From UBA8231 sp036011085 (GTDB lineage Bacteria > Latescibacterota > UBA2968 > UBA8231), in the NCBI GenBank assembly GCA_036011085.1, contig DASCMS010000075.1, positions 1 through 64,000 on the forward strand: DNA of 64,000 nucleotides, written 5' to 3'. The position numbers were made by a program, and so were the translations under genes. The notes beneath the pieces are model-generated. The model ran no database searches and was not told the DNA's origin. It saw only the letters and a program-made list of their open reading frames with translations. Numbering within the stretch: position 1 is the first letter of the stretch; every line of letters starts with the position of its first letter. Shown in pieces: positions 1 through 11,443 of the stretch.

Positions 1-2
1 TG

Positions 3-1043
3 TCCGGCTTGCTGCGACTCAGTCAGCCGCTCTATACGGGGGGGTTGGTTCAGGGCTCGCTCCTGGCCGCCCGCAGCCGCGTGGCTGTGGGGCGCGAGAC
101 CGAACGCCAGCTCCGTCATTCGATCGCGGCGCAGGTGGAGACCATCCTCTACGACTGCCTGCTGGCGGCCGAACTGGCCAGAGTACGACGCCTCGCCCTG
201 GAACGGGCGCGGTCCAACCAGCATCAGGTGCATGCGTTGCGGCAGGCGGGCAGAGCGACCCGTTTTGAGTGGACACGCGCTGGCGTTCAGGTCGCCGCTG
301 CCCAGAGTGACTCCATCGAGAGCGCCAACGATCTGGCCCTGTCGATCATCGATTTGAAGGAAGCCATCGGTCTCGACCTGTCGCACAGCATCGCCGTGGG
401 CGCCGGTTTTCGCGACACGACCCATCTCTCTCTCGTCGAGGGCGTGGAGGGGCTTGTCCAGGCCGCTCTGCGTCAACGCCCGGAACGTCAGCAACTCCAA
501 TCTTTGTCCCAGGGTCACGAAGGAGAGGAACGAGTTGCGCGGTCCGGCATGCGTCCCCGCCTCGACCTGGTGGCCGTGGGACAGATGCAGTTTCAGGAGG
601 ATTCCTTCTCCGGGGTCGGCGACGGCGATGACTGGCGCCGCAGCTGGTCCACGGGTCTCACCATCGAAGTGCCCCTGTTCGACGGCATGCGCTCACGGGC
701 ACGCGTTGCCCAGGCGCAGGAGGCCCGCAGGCGGGTTCAACTCGACGCCGAACGGCTCGATCGGGCCATCGAACGCGAAGTCCGACGGGCCTGGATGGAT
801 GTCGACGAAGCAGGTCAGCGGCTCCATGCCCGTCAGGGGTCGGTGGAACAGTCCCGGTTGGGCCTCGACGATGCCGAGGCCCGCTACCGTACTGGTGCCG
901 GCACGCAACTGGAGGTACTCGACGCGCAGCTGAGCCTGCTGCAGGCAGAATCTGAACACGCCCGTGCTCTCCGCGACCGGGCGGTGGCCCTGGTGGAACT
1001 GGAACGGGCCGTAGGTGTCCTGGGCGAGAATGGCAGCGACTGA
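3..1043 (+). CDS. TolC-family outer membrane efflux protein, 5' truncated
   Basis: This is the C-terminal part of an outer-membrane factor that would form the trimeric exit duct of a tripartite efflux or type I secretion system. The frame is open from the left edge, so the signal peptide and first strands lie outside the window. The visible part shows the two-fold helical repeat of the family: a PLYTGG loop near the start and PLFDG near residue 220, each followed by long Ala/Arg/Gln-rich amphipathic helices, with an RPER element typical of the family. No pump or membrane-fusion gene follows, so the partner genes probably lie upstream. The end overlaps the next gene by 14 bases. Confidence 0.85.
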   Translation, partial: SGLLRLSQPLYTGGLVQGSLLAARSRVAVGRETERQLRHSIAAQVETILYDCLLAAELARVRRLALERARSNQHQVHALRQAGRATRFEWTRAGVQVAAAQSDSIESANDLALSIIDLKEAIGLDLSHSIAVGAGFRDTTHLSLVEGVEGLVQAALRQRPERQQLQSLSQGHEGEERVARSGMRPRLDLVAVGQMQFQEDSFSGVGDGDDWRRSWSTGLTIEVPLFDGMRSRARVAQAQEARRRVQLDAERLDRAIEREVRRAWMDVDEAGQRLHARQGSVEQSRLGLDDAEARYRTGAGTQLEVLDAQLSLLQAESEHARALRDRAVALVELERAVGVLGENGSD

Positions 1044-2145
1044 AGACGCCCCATCCGGGCTGCGCCACGGCACACCGACCGATGCCGGTTTCGACTCACG
1101 GCGACTGGCCAACGTCTGGGACCTGCTCGACACCTGGCAGCGAGATGGATTGGTTCCCGGTGCGACGATTGCCATCGCCCGCAACGGAGTGCAGCTGGAG
1201 AGTCGGGCTTTCGGCAGCGGGCTTAACAGTGGGAACCGGAGCCCCATGGTTCCCGACCAGGTGTTCCTCGTGGCGTCGGTGACGAAGCCGGTGACGGCCA
1301 TCGCCGTCATGCAGCTCGTCGAGCGCGGGTTGATCTGTCTCAGCGATCCCGTGGCGCAACACGTTCCGGAATTTGTCGGTCCGGGCAAGGAGCGGATCCG
1401 CATAGAGCATCTGCTGACGCATACCTCCGGACTTCCCGACATGCTGCCAGCCAACGAGGCGCTGCGCTCCCGGCAGGCGCAGTTGCCGGAATTCGTCAGG
1501 GAGGTCTGCAGTTGCGACCTGCTCTTTCCGGCTGGAACCAGGGTCAGCTATCAAAGCATGGGAACGCTGCTTGCCGGTGAAGTCGTCGAACGCATCACCG
1601 GGCGGCCATTGCGGCAGGTGATGGAAGAGGAGATCTTCCTGCCCCTGCAGATGGGCTCCACAGCTCTCGGGATGCGGCAGGATCTGGCGTCCCGTGCAAC
1701 CGATGTCAATCTACCCGACGAACAGATGGCGAGCCGGTACCACTGGAACACCGAATACTGGCAGGGACTCGGTGCCCCGTGGGGAGGGATGTTCTCCACC
1801 GTTGATGACATCGTCCGTCTGCTCGCAGCCACCCTCTCGGGGGGAGCGTTGGCCGGGGGGCGTATTCTCGGCGCTGCTACGAATCGGGCATCCATCAGTG
1901 ACCGGACCGAGGGTATGCCAGGCCTGTCCGAACAGGACCGCAGGAAACGCCGATGGGGTCTGGGTTGGCGACTCGGAGCCTGGGGAGAGTTGGACTCACC
2001 ACGCTCCTTCTCCCATGGGGGTGCCACCGGAACACTGGTGGGAGCCGACCCGCACACCGGCCTGATGTGCGCCGTGTTCACCACGCAGCCCGGAGCCCCC
2101 CTGCAGAAGGCGGTCACCGCTGTGCAGGCCGCAGTGCTCGAGTGA
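1030..2145 (+). CDS. Serine hydrolase, beta-lactamase/class C-like
   Basis: A penicillin-binding-protein-like serine hydrolase of 371 residues. The catalytic SxxK tetrad is S83-V-T-K86, the second motif is Y174-Q-S, the family signature LLTHTSGLPD lies at 128-137, and a C-terminal SHGGATG stands where the third (HxG/KTG) motif belongs. No signal peptide is evident, which suggests a cytoplasmic esterase or amidase rather than a secreted beta-lactamase. The substrate cannot be deduced. ATG 1030 is preferred over an upstream in-frame GTG at 1015; it overlaps the end of the TolC gene, so the two are probably co-transcribed. Confidence 0.85.
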   Translation: MAATEDAPSGLRHGTPTDAGFDSRRLANVWDLLDTWQRDGLVPGATIAIARNGVQLESRAFGSGLNSGNRSPMVPDQVFLVASVTKPVTAIAVMQLVERGLICLSDPVAQHVPEFVGPGKERIRIEHLLTHTSGLPDMLPANEALRSRQAQLPEFVREVCSCDLLFPAGTRVSYQSMGTLLAGEVVERITGRPLRQVMEEEIFLPLQMGSTALGMRQDLASRATDVNLPDEQMASRYHWNTEYWQGLGAPWGGMFSTVDDIVRLLAATLSGGALAGGRILGAATNRASISDRTEGMPGLSEQDRRKRRWGLGWRLGAWGELDSPRSFSHGGATGTLVGADPHTGLMCAVFTTQPGAPLQKAVTAVQAAVLE

Positions 2146-2182
2146 ATGAGTCAACCAGAGATACCCTGAGAGAAGAGCCATC

Positions 2183-3403
2183 ATGACTGACCGCCACTAC
2201 CGAGTACGCGCTTCCTACTGCCATCATCGTGCCACCGAAGATGAGATCTTCGATGTCCTGTGCCGGACGACGGATCCGCTGACACGATCCTGGGAGCGAC
2301 TCGAGAAGGCAAAGCGAGTTGTGCTCAAGTTCAACATGACCAAACCGCAGCAGCGGGTCGCCTACTTCGCGGGGCGCCGCCGTGAACTGGTGGACGACGC
2401 CTTCGCCAGAGCCACACTCCGTCTGCTCCGTGAGCGGACCACGGCAGAACTCATGGCCACCGACACCTACCCCTACGGCAATGGCGGGGTCACTCCAGAG
2501 GACTTCAACTATCGCCACATCCTCGAGGATTTCGGCGTTACCTTCGTCGATGCCAATCTGCCACCATTCAAGAGCTACGATGTCCCCGGTGGCGGCTGTA
2601 TGTTCGATCGCTACATGCTCAACTCCGTGTTTGACGAGAGTGATGAGTTCGTCTCGATCGCCAAGATGAAGAACCACGGCTTCATGGGCATTACCCTGAC
2701 GACGAAAAACCTCTTCGGCCTGCCGCCGATGATTCCACCTGAGGGGCGCACGCGGTCCTACTATCACCATCTGATTCGTCTGTCCTACGTCCTTCCCGAT
2801 CTGGTGATGATCACCGACCCGTGCCTGAACATCGTCGAGGCTCTCACCGGTCAGTGGGGTCGGGAGTGGGGCGGAATCGGGCGCATCACGAACGCCATCC
2901 TCGCCGGTGACAACGCCGTTGCCACAGACGCCTGTGGTATGCGACTGATGGGGCATGACCCGGCCTCCGACTGGCCCACGCCTCCTTTCAAGCGCGATCT
3001 CAACCACATTCTCATCGCTGCCCGGCGCGGTTGCGGAACGGTCAACATCGATGACGAGATCGACTTCGAAAGCGAGGTCGTCAGCCCCCTGGCCGAGTTT
3101 GACTCGGAGGAGACGGACAGCCCCGAGACGGTGGCCAGCTGGCGGCGTACCACCTGCGAGCAGGGCCTCATCTACCGTGACGCGGCACGGGACTACATCG
3201 ATCGATACCGGGGCCAGTTCATCTACCTGCAGGACGGGGAGGTCGTCTGGAGCGGCGAGGACCCGTCCAGACTGGGAAGCCGTCGCCAGCTGAGCGGCGA
3301 CAAGAAGGACAGCGCGCTGTGGCTCAAGCTCGTCGATCCGGAAGAGACAGAAGGTGAGCGGTATGGCGCCTACGAAGAATCACTGGAAGGACTGGCAGCC
3401 TAG
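2183..3403 (+). CDS. DUF362 domain-containing protein
   Basis: A 406-residue protein of the DUF362 family, whose biochemical role is not settled. The recognisable core is the FVSIAKMKNHGFMGITLTTK stretch near residues 155-175 followed by the NLFG element. Many family members carry ferredoxin-type cysteine clusters, but none is seen here, so this is the cluster-less form. No signal peptide or membrane segment is evident. The ATG is preceded by GAGAAG at suitable spacing. The stop codon shares one base with the start of the polyphosphate glucokinase gene, so the two are translationally coupled and may act in one pathway. Confidence 0.8.
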   Translation: MTDRHYRVRASYCHHRATEDEIFDVLCRTTDPLTRSWERLEKAKRVVLKFNMTKPQQRVAYFAGRRRELVDDAFARATLRLLRERTTAELMATDTYPYGNGGVTPEDFNYRHILEDFGVTFVDANLPPFKSYDVPGGGCMFDRYMLNSVFDESDEFVSIAKMKNHGFMGITLTTKNLFGLPPMIPPEGRTRSYYHHLIRLSYVLPDLVMITDPCLNIVEALTGQWGREWGGIGRITNAILAGDNAVATDACGMRLMGHDPASDWPTPPFKRDLNHILIAARRGCGTVNIDDEIDFESEVVSPLAEFDSEETDSPETVASWRRTTCEQGLIYRDAARDYIDRYRGQFIYLQDGEVVWSGEDPSRLGSRRQLSGDKKDSALWLKLVDPEETEGERYGAYEESLEGLAA

Positions 3404-4146
3404 TGGATCGGCTCGGTATCGACATCGGCGGCACTGGCATCAAGGGAGCCATCGTCGACGCCGATCGGGGAGAGCTCACAGGCGACCGCTTTCGACTGGA
3501 TACGCCACAACCGGCGACGCCTGAGTCCGTCACCGAAACGGTTGCCCGGGTGGTCGAACACTTCGGCTGGACGGGAACCGTCGGGGCCGGCTTTCCCGCC
3601 GTCGTCCGTCATGGCGAGGTACACACGGCGGCCAACATCGACGTCGGCTGGATCGGCTGCAACGTTGAGGACATGTTCCAGCAGGCCACGGGCTGTCCCT
3701 TCCACGTCGTCAACGATGCCGATGTGGCAGGTATGGCAGAAATGCGCTACGGTGCAGGCCGCGGGCGCGCCGGCGTCGTCGTCGTGTTGACTCTGGGAAC
3801 GGGGATCGGATCAGCCCTGTTCACCGATGGCCGTCTCGTGCCGAACACGGAGTTCGGCCACATCGAGATCGACGGACGTGCGGCGGAACGGAAAGCGGCC
3901 GATAGTGTACGCACGCGCAAGGACCTGAGCTGGAAGAAGTGGGCGGAGCGGGTCGATCAATACCTCCATCGCCTGGCCTTCTACCTCTGGCCGGATCTGA
4001 TCATCATCGGTGGCGGGGTCAGCAAGAAACACGATCGCTTCCTGCCGTTGCTCACCGTCGATGCCGAAGTTGTGCCCGCCATGCTGCGCAATGAGGCCGG
4101 CATCATTGGCGCCGCCTGCGCTACGGAAGATTCAGCCGTTCATTGA
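3403..4146 (+). CDS. ppgK: Polyphosphate--glucose phosphotransferase (ROK-type glucokinase)
   Basis: This enzyme phosphorylates glucose to glucose-6-phosphate using inorganic polyphosphate (often also ATP). Its 247 residues match the usual length of about 250. The N-terminal phosphate-binding motif GIDIGGTGIKG, the VNDADVAGMAEM element with the catalytic Asp, the second phosphate motif LTLGTGIGSALF, the NTEFGHIEI element and the C-terminal IIIGGGVSKK are all in order. The GTG start at 3403 overlaps the DUF362 stop by one base. The DDID/ATP preference cannot be read from sequence alone. The enzyme implies that the cell keeps a polyphosphate store as an energy source for sugar activation. Confidence 0.87.
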   Translation: MDRLGIDIGGTGIKGAIVDADRGELTGDRFRLDTPQPATPESVTETVARVVEHFGWTGTVGAGFPAVVRHGEVHTAANIDVGWIGCNVEDMFQQATGCPFHVVNDADVAGMAEMRYGAGRGRAGVVVVLTLGTGIGSALFTDGRLVPNTEFGHIEIDGRAAERKAADSVRTRKDLSWKKWAERVDQYLHRLAFYLWPDLIIIGGGVSKKHDRFLPLLTVDAEVVPAMLRNEAGIIGAACATEDSAVH

Positions 4147-4210
4147 GTCTTCGCATGGGGACCCCTATTCTTGTGATCACGAACCCTTACCCATTTCTGC
4201 AGGTGGCGCA

Positions 4211-4591
4211 ATGTTGAGAGGTGACAAGGAGCTGATCGTCGTCGGCGATCGGGTGTTGCTGCGCATCGACGAGCAGGAGCAGCGTACGGCGGTGGGGCTC
4301 TATCTGCCGCCGACGGCGCTGGAGAAGGAAAATGTGCAGAGCGGACGGGTGGAAGAAGTGGGACCGGGGATTCCATTGCCCCCGAGAGGCACTGACGACG
4401 ATGACGTCCCCTGGGCTCAGTCAGCCTCCGGGCCGGAGATGCGTTTCATACCGTTGCAGGCAAGCAAAGGAGACCACGCGATCTTCGCCCGCAAGGAGGC
4501 CGTTGAGATCAAATTCGACGACGAGAAGTTCGTCGTCGTGCCCCATGCGGCCATCCTGGTCCTGATACGGTCCACAGTCATGTTGGAGTAG
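4211..4591 (+). CDS. GroES-like co-chaperonin family protein
   Basis: A 126-residue member of the Cpn10/GroES fold family. The beginning (VVGDRVLLRIDEQEQRT) and the GLYLPPTA mobile-loop-like stretch match GroES, as does a final hydrophobic strand. It is about 30 residues longer than true GroES because of an acidic linker (GTDDDDVPW) in the middle. No groEL is adjacent, so it may be a secondary or divergent co-chaperonin, as seen in several non-proteobacterial phyla. ATG 4211 is chosen because AGGTGG lies just upstream; the frame also extends upstream over ppgK but that part is not conserved in character. A strong terminator follows. Confidence 0.7.
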   Translation: MLRGDKELIVVGDRVLLRIDEQEQRTAVGLYLPPTALEKENVQSGRVEEVGPGIPLPPRGTDDDDVPWAQSASGPEMRFIPLQASKGDHAIFARKEAVEIKFDDEKFVVVPHAAILVLIRSTVMLE

Positions 4592-4628
4592 TTGTCTGGC
4601 GGCAAGCCGCCCTACAACTGAACAGCAA

Positions 4629-4668
4629 AGCGCCCCGCTCGATCGATATCGAGCGGGGCGCTCTTTTT
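4629..4668 (+). terminator. Rho-independent terminator between groES-like gene and cox operon
   Basis: A perfect 15-bp stem (4629-4643 with 4648-4662, loop CGAT) is followed by TTTTT at 4664-4668. It lies between convergent genes and can serve both, but the T tract favours the plus strand. Confidence 0.9.
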
Positions 4669-4698
4669 CACCATTACGCGGGTGTTGCCCCGCACCAC

Positions 4699-5052
4699 TT
4701 ACAGCAGATCGAGGAACTCCATGGGTGCGGGTGTTTCCCAATCTCTCGTCATGTAATCCTGCATGGTGAGGGAAAACATGATGAGGAGCCAGAAGAACCC
4801 GGCGCCCGCAAAGACCCACATCAGCGGCGTATTGTAGCGCACGTGCATGAAGAAGAGGACCACCAAGCTGGCCTTGAAGATGGCGATGCCCAGGGCCACC
4901 GGAGTATTGAGGGCACCCAGTTCCACGAAGGCAGCACCTACTGTGATCGCCGTCATCAGGAACAGGAGACCGATGACGGCCACATACATGCGCATCGGCG
5001 CAACGTGTGGCCCCCCGTGATCGTGACCTGATGGGTCTACAGCTGAATCCAT
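4699..5052 (-). CDS. coxD: Cytochrome c oxidase subunit IV family protein
   Basis: A 117-residue membrane protein with three predicted helices (roughly 22-45, 52-75 and 85-105), preceded by a His-rich cytoplasmic tip (SGHDHGGPH). It has the length and pattern of the caa3/CyoD-type subunit IV, a small accessory subunit that stabilises subunits I-III. It is the last gene of the ACIII/oxidase operon. ATG 5052 lies inside the end of coxC (16-base overlap), the compact spacing seen through the whole operon. A later in-frame Met pair exists, but the His-rich tip is common in the family, so the upstream start is kept. Confidence 0.78.
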   Translation of the reverse strand: MDSAVDPSGHDHGGPHVAPMRMYVAVIGLLFLMTAITVGAAFVELGALNTPVALGIAIFKASLVVLFFMHVRYNTPLMWVFAGAGFFWLLIMFSLTMQDYMTRDWETPAPMEFLDLL

Positions 5053-5698
5053 GGCTCGCGTCCAATGAGGTAGAGCAGAGGGAACAGGAAGATCCAGACG
5101 ATGTCTACGAAGTGCCAGTAGAGGCCGAAGTTTTCTATGGGACTGTAGTACTGGCTGGAGAATACTCCGCGGCGGATCTTGGGAATCAACCAGATCATCA
5201 AGCCGATGCCGATGATCATGTGCAGGGCGTGCATGCCGGTCATGACGAAGTAGAAGGAGAAGAAGATCTTCATCTGCCCGGCCATGGGGCCATCGTAGTG
5301 AAAGCTCGGGCCTGGAATCAGGCCATGGTGGTACTTGTCGGCGTACTCGATGGCCTTGACACCGAGGAAGGCTGTACCAAGAACCATCGTGGCGATCATC
5401 CAGTTGAACAGGCTCTTGGCCCGGGTCAACTGGGCTGAGCGCACGGCCATGGCGACGGTGAAGGAACTGGCGATCAGGATCGCCGTATTCAGCGCCCCCC
5501 ACTCGATCGGCAGGTGGTTGCTGCCCTCCACGAAGGCGCCGAAGTATTTGTATCGGTAGACGGTGTACCCGGAAAAGAGACCACCGAAGAACATGATCTC
5601 CTGCGCCAGGAAGGTCCACATGCCCATGTTGGCGGCCTCGTACTGTTGCTGGAGGTCGTCAAAATGATGCTGGAGGGCCGGGTTTTCGCTGCGTGAAC

Positions 5699-5702
<4 letters not shown>
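5037..5702 (-). CDS. coxC: Cytochrome c oxidase subunit III
   Basis: A 221-residue integral membrane protein of the heme-copper oxidase subunit III family. It starts MSSRSENP; the conserved MGMWTFLAQEIMFFGGLF helix, the NTAILIASSFTVAMAV helix, the HYDGPMAG region and the HALHMIIG and YWHFVDIVWIFLFPLLYL helices give seven predicted membrane segments. It supports proton uptake by subunit I. Its ATG overlaps the coxA stop (ATGA), so the reading frame upstream of that ATG is ignored. Confidence 0.92.
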
Positions 5703-7384
<1,682 letters not shown>

Positions 7385-7408
7385 GTCCTTTTCAATCTCC
7401 TCTGCAAG

Positions 7409-8344
<936 letters not shown>

Positions 8345-8355
8345 CGCTTCTCGGA

Positions 8356-9192
8356 TCAGTTCCGGTGCGGGATGGGGGTTGACGGGGCGGTGGCCTGCAG
8401 ACGACGCTCGCGGCGAATCCAGCCGATGACGCAGGCCGCCATAGCAGCCACCGTGGCAACGCCGGCAAGGCGAATGGTGTTCATGATGACAAGGCCATAC
8501 TTGCCGGTGGACGGGTCGTACTGGAAGCAGAGCAACAGCACCTGATCGACGGGGGAACCGATGCGGTTCTCAGAGGCCTCGATCAGGCCGAATCGCAGAT
8601 CCTTCGGCGAGTACTCGATGCCGTAGAAATATCGAGCGAGCCGGCCGCCCGGCGTGAGCACCATGATGCCGCTGGCGTGTACGTAGAGGTCGGTCTCTTC
8701 GTCGTACTCGAAGCCGAATCCCACGCTCTCGGCGAGGCGTTCGATCTGGTCTGCGTCACCAGTGAGGAAGTGCCAGCCCTCGGCAGCACCCTCCCGGCCG
8801 TAGCGGCCGACATACTCATCCCTCTTGGCGCGCGCCAGGGCCGGTGTCTCGCCAGGATCGATACTGACCGTGATAATATCGAAGTCCTCGCCCACATCGA
8901 GAGAGAGAACGCGCAGGCTGCGCAACAGGCCATTGAGGACTTGCGTGCACAGCATGGGACACTCATAGTAGGCCAGCGTCAACACGACAGGGCGATCCTG
9001 CTGCATCAGGTCGGCAAGCCGGACCTCGACGCCGTTGATGTCCCTGAAGGTCAGGTCCAGCGGAACCTGCTCGTCGAGACGCTGCTCGATGCCGATGCCG
9101 ATGCCTACCGTCGGATCGAGAGCCTGACCCGATACGGCGACGACGGAGATCAAGGCGGCGAGAGTGATATGTGTGAGGTGGCGACCGACCAT
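8356..9192 (-). CDS. SCO1/SenC family copper chaperone
   Basis: A 278-residue thioredoxin-fold protein that delivers copper to, or reduces, the CuA site of subunit II. It has an N-terminal signal or anchor, the copper-binding C78-P-M-L-C82 motif, a TVSIDPGET stretch and the downstream His in DLYVHASG. Unlike typical Sco proteins it has an extra C-terminal hydrophobic helix (about 235-255) and a basic tail, so it is probably anchored at its C-terminus with the chaperone domain on the outer face. It is immediately upstream of coxB, its likely client. Confidence 0.9.
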   Translation of the reverse strand: MVGRHLTHITLAALISVVAVSGQALDPTVGIGIGIEQRLDEQVPLDLTFRDINGVEVRLADLMQQDRPVVLTLAYYECPMLCTQVLNGLLRSLRVLSLDVGEDFDIITVSIDPGETPALARAKRDEYVGRYGREGAAEGWHFLTGDADQIERLAESVGFGFEYDEETDLYVHASGIMVLTPGGRLARYFYGIEYSPKDLRFGLIEASENRIGSPVDQVLLLCFQYDPSTGKYGLVIMNTIRLAGVATVAAMAACVIGWIRRERRLQATAPSTPIPHRN

Positions 9193-9201
9193 GTCTGCCG
9201 T

Positions 9202-9600
9202 TCAGTCGCTGGCGGCGCCGGAGCCGGTCGTCTGCGGCAGGCCCGTGGCGGCCAACACCTCGATGGCCCTGTCGATGGGGATGCGAGCCACTCGATTCTC
9301 CCGGTCCACCCACGCGTATGAGGTCAGCAGGTCGTCTTCGGACTGCCGCAACTGTGCCTTCTCCCGCGGGGGATCAGGTTGCAGGCGGGGACCGCTGACC
9401 ACGGCGCGCGTGTCGCTGAGAGGATGGGGCTCCTCGGTGCCTTCGTAAATGGGCTGCACGTAGGCGAGCGTGCGGAACATGATGACCATGGCGACGAAAG
9501 CGAAGAGCATCAGTCCCGCCAGGAAGATCCCGGCTTTGGCGAGGGGAGCCGCATCCGCGTCGGTGATTTCGTGCCCGGCGGCACGGGACGCCTCGTTCAT
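9202..9600 (-). CDS. Small single-helix membrane protein between actF and sco
   Basis: A 132-residue protein not recognised from sequence. One strong membrane helix lies at about 25-44, the N-terminal 20 residues are polar, and the rest is a soluble segment rich in Pro, Asp and Arg that ends in an IDRAIEVLAATGLP element. The position between actF and sco in a tight operon suggests an accessory or assembly role for ACIII or the oxidase. ATG 9600 has no clear ribosome site. A TTG at 9627 overlapping the actF stop has GAGGAG eight bases upstream and would add nine residues; that start is a real alternative. Confidence 0.65.
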   Translation of the reverse strand: MNEASRAAGHEITDADAAPLAKAGIFLAGLMLFAFVAMVIMFRTLAYVQPIYEGTEEPHPLSDTRAVVSGPRLQPDPPREKAQLRQSEDDLLTSYAWVDRENRVARIPIDRAIEVLAATGLPQTTGSGAASD

Positions 9601-9623
9601 GTCGACGGGGGCTTGACGCTCAC

Positions 9624-10835
9624 TCAATGGTGGGCCTCCTCGGCGAGGGCGGCATAGTCGAACCGCGGATCGTTGAGGGGGACAAGAGACTTCTTCTTCA
9701 ACTGCCCGAAGAACACGAAGAGCCACAGGCCACCCATGCCCACGGGGATCGCCAGATCGAGCCAGTGCGGCATAGCCGAAGCGTGTCCGCCATCGGCGCC
9801 GTGCTGGAACGCCGGGGCCGTGATCCAGTACAGGTCGAGGAGCCGCATCAACAGCAGGCCGCAGGCGACGCTGACGAGGATTTTCAACCGTGCCTTGATG
9901 CGACTTGAGATGAGCAACAGAAACGGCACGAAGAAGTGGAAGCCGATCAGGACATAGCCGAGGTAGAGCCAGCCGCCGTGCAGTCGGGTGTAGTACCAGG
10001 TGATCTCCTCCGGCAGGTTGCCCGACCAGATGATGAGCAGTTGCGAGAAGGAGGTGTAGGCCCAGAGCATCGTGAAGCCCAGCATGAAGGTGCCGAGGTC
10101 ACGCAGGCGCTCGTTGGTCAGCAATGACGACAAGGGTTCGTGGCGGGACAGCGAGACGCCGACGATGGCCGCCAACGACCAGGTGGCCAGACCCCCACCG
10201 ATGATGTAGATGGCGCTGAAGATCGTCGAGAACCAGTGCGGCTCGAGAGACATGAGCCAGTCGACGCTGGCGAACGTAGCACTGAGCACGAGCACAATGA
10301 TGCCCGGGCCCGAGAGGACCTGGGTACGTCGCGTCGGCCAGGTTTCCGACGAACGGTCCTGCTGGCTCGCCCAGCGCGTCAGCAGGACGGAGAGCAGGCC
10401 CCAGATGGCGAAGTAGGCAAAATACCGCAGTACGAAGAAGCCCTCGTTCAGGTAGACGACCTTCTTGGCAAGGACCTCGTCGATAGCCTCTGCATGCGTC
10501 CAGTGGTAGAGCTCGTGCATGCCGCCCAGAACTGGCAGTCCCAGGACCAACATGACCAACCAGGTCTGTGTCCCTGCCTCGAGCAGGCGGCGGATGGCGA
10601 ATCCCCAGCGGCCACCTGCCAGGTGGTGGATGAAGAGGATCAGAAGCGAGCCGATCGTCAGGCTGATCCAGAATGTAAAGCCCAGCAGGTACGACTTGAA
10701 GAACTGTTCGTGCTGGCTGAAGTAGCCGAAGGCCGTCAGGGCCATCCCGGCGATACCGGCGATGAGGGCCCGACGACGATAGCCATCGATGCGCGGCGCC
10801 AGGGCTTGACTCTGACGGATGAGCTCCTCGTTCAT
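9624..10835 (-). CDS. actF: Alternative Complex III subunit ActF (quinol:cytochrome c oxidoreductase membrane subunit)
   Basis: A 403-residue polytopic protein with about ten predicted helices, the second NrfD/PsrC-like membrane subunit of ACIII. It is recognised by its place after actE and by features such as the HLAGGRWGFAIRRLLEAG and MLGFTMLWAYTSFSQLLIIW segments found in ActF. With ActC it forms the membrane core, where quinol is oxidised. Its ATG overlaps the end of actE by four bases. Confidence 0.88.
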   Translation of the reverse strand: MNEELIRQSQALAPRIDGYRRRALIAGIAGMALTAFGYFSQHEQFFKSYLLGFTFWISLTIGSLLILFIHHLAGGRWGFAIRRLLEAGTQTWLVMLVLGLPVLGGMHELYHWTHAEAIDEVLAKKVVYLNEGFFVLRYFAYFAIWGLLSVLLTRWASQQDRSSETWPTRRTQVLSGPGIIVLVLSATFASVDWLMSLEPHWFSTIFSAIYIIGGGLATWSLAAIVGVSLSRHEPLSSLLTNERLRDLGTFMLGFTMLWAYTSFSQLLIIWSGNLPEEITWYYTRLHGGWLYLGYVLIGFHFFVPFLLLISSRIKARLKILVSVACGLLLMRLLDLYWITAPAFQHGADGGHASAMPHWLDLAIPVGMGGLWLFVFFGQLKKKSLVPLNDPRFDYAALAEEAHH

Positions 10836-11443
10836 GGAAGCTGTCCCTGGTCCTGTGCTGGCAGTTGGTCGAAGTCGGCACGCTGGCTGAACTGCAGTGC
10901 GCGCACATAGGCGGCGATGGCCCAGCGGTCCTCCACCGGGACTCTGGATGCGTAGCTGTACATGGCTCCGAAGCCGTTGGTTATGACGTCGAAGGTGTAG
11001 CCGATAGCGGCCTCACGCAGGCGATCCTCGTGCAGAGAGGGGGGCGGCTTCAGGCCGCGCTGGACGATCATGCCGTTGCCCTGACCGGTGCGATCGTGGC
11101 AGGGCGAGCAGTAGATGTCGTAGCGCTCCTGGCCCCGCCTCAGCAGAGCCTTGCTCAGGACGATGGAAGCGGGGAGCGCACTGGCCGATTCACCGTTGAT
11201 CTTGCCGGTGTAGAGATGCTCGTCGAGGCGCAGCTCACCCCGGGCGATTGTGCCCTCGATCGGGGCCCGCGAGGTGAGACCATCATCAAAGAAGGTCGTC
11301 GCTTCGTGGGCCTCGTACTTGGGTTGGTCGTACATCCGCTGTCGCAGATCACAGCCGCTGCCCAACACACCGCAGCACAAAGCCAGCAGCGACAGAAGCC
11401 GACGCAGGTTGGGCCGACTCGTGCGTGTGCCTTGCTTCTTCAC
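10832..11443 (-). CDS. actE: ACIII monoheme cytochrome c subunit ActE
   Basis: A 203-residue lipoprotein cytochrome c. The signal peptide ends in a lipobox with Cys31 (LGSGC), and a single heme-binding motif C112-SP-C-H116 is followed by a Met-containing distal region. It would sit on the outer face of the inner membrane and pass electrons from the ActB/ActA part towards the oxidase. It overlaps actD by four bases and actF by four bases. Confidence 0.9.
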   Translation of the reverse strand: MKKQGTRTSRPNLRRLLSLLALCCGVLGSGCDLRQRMYDQPKYEAHEATTFFDDGLTSRAPIEGTIARGELRLDEHLYTGKINGESASALPASIVLSKALLRRGQERYDIYCSPCHDRTGQGNGMIVQRGLKPPPSLHEDRLREAAIGYTFDVITNGFGAMYSYASRVPVEDRWAIAAYVRALQFSQRADFDQLPAQDQGQLP

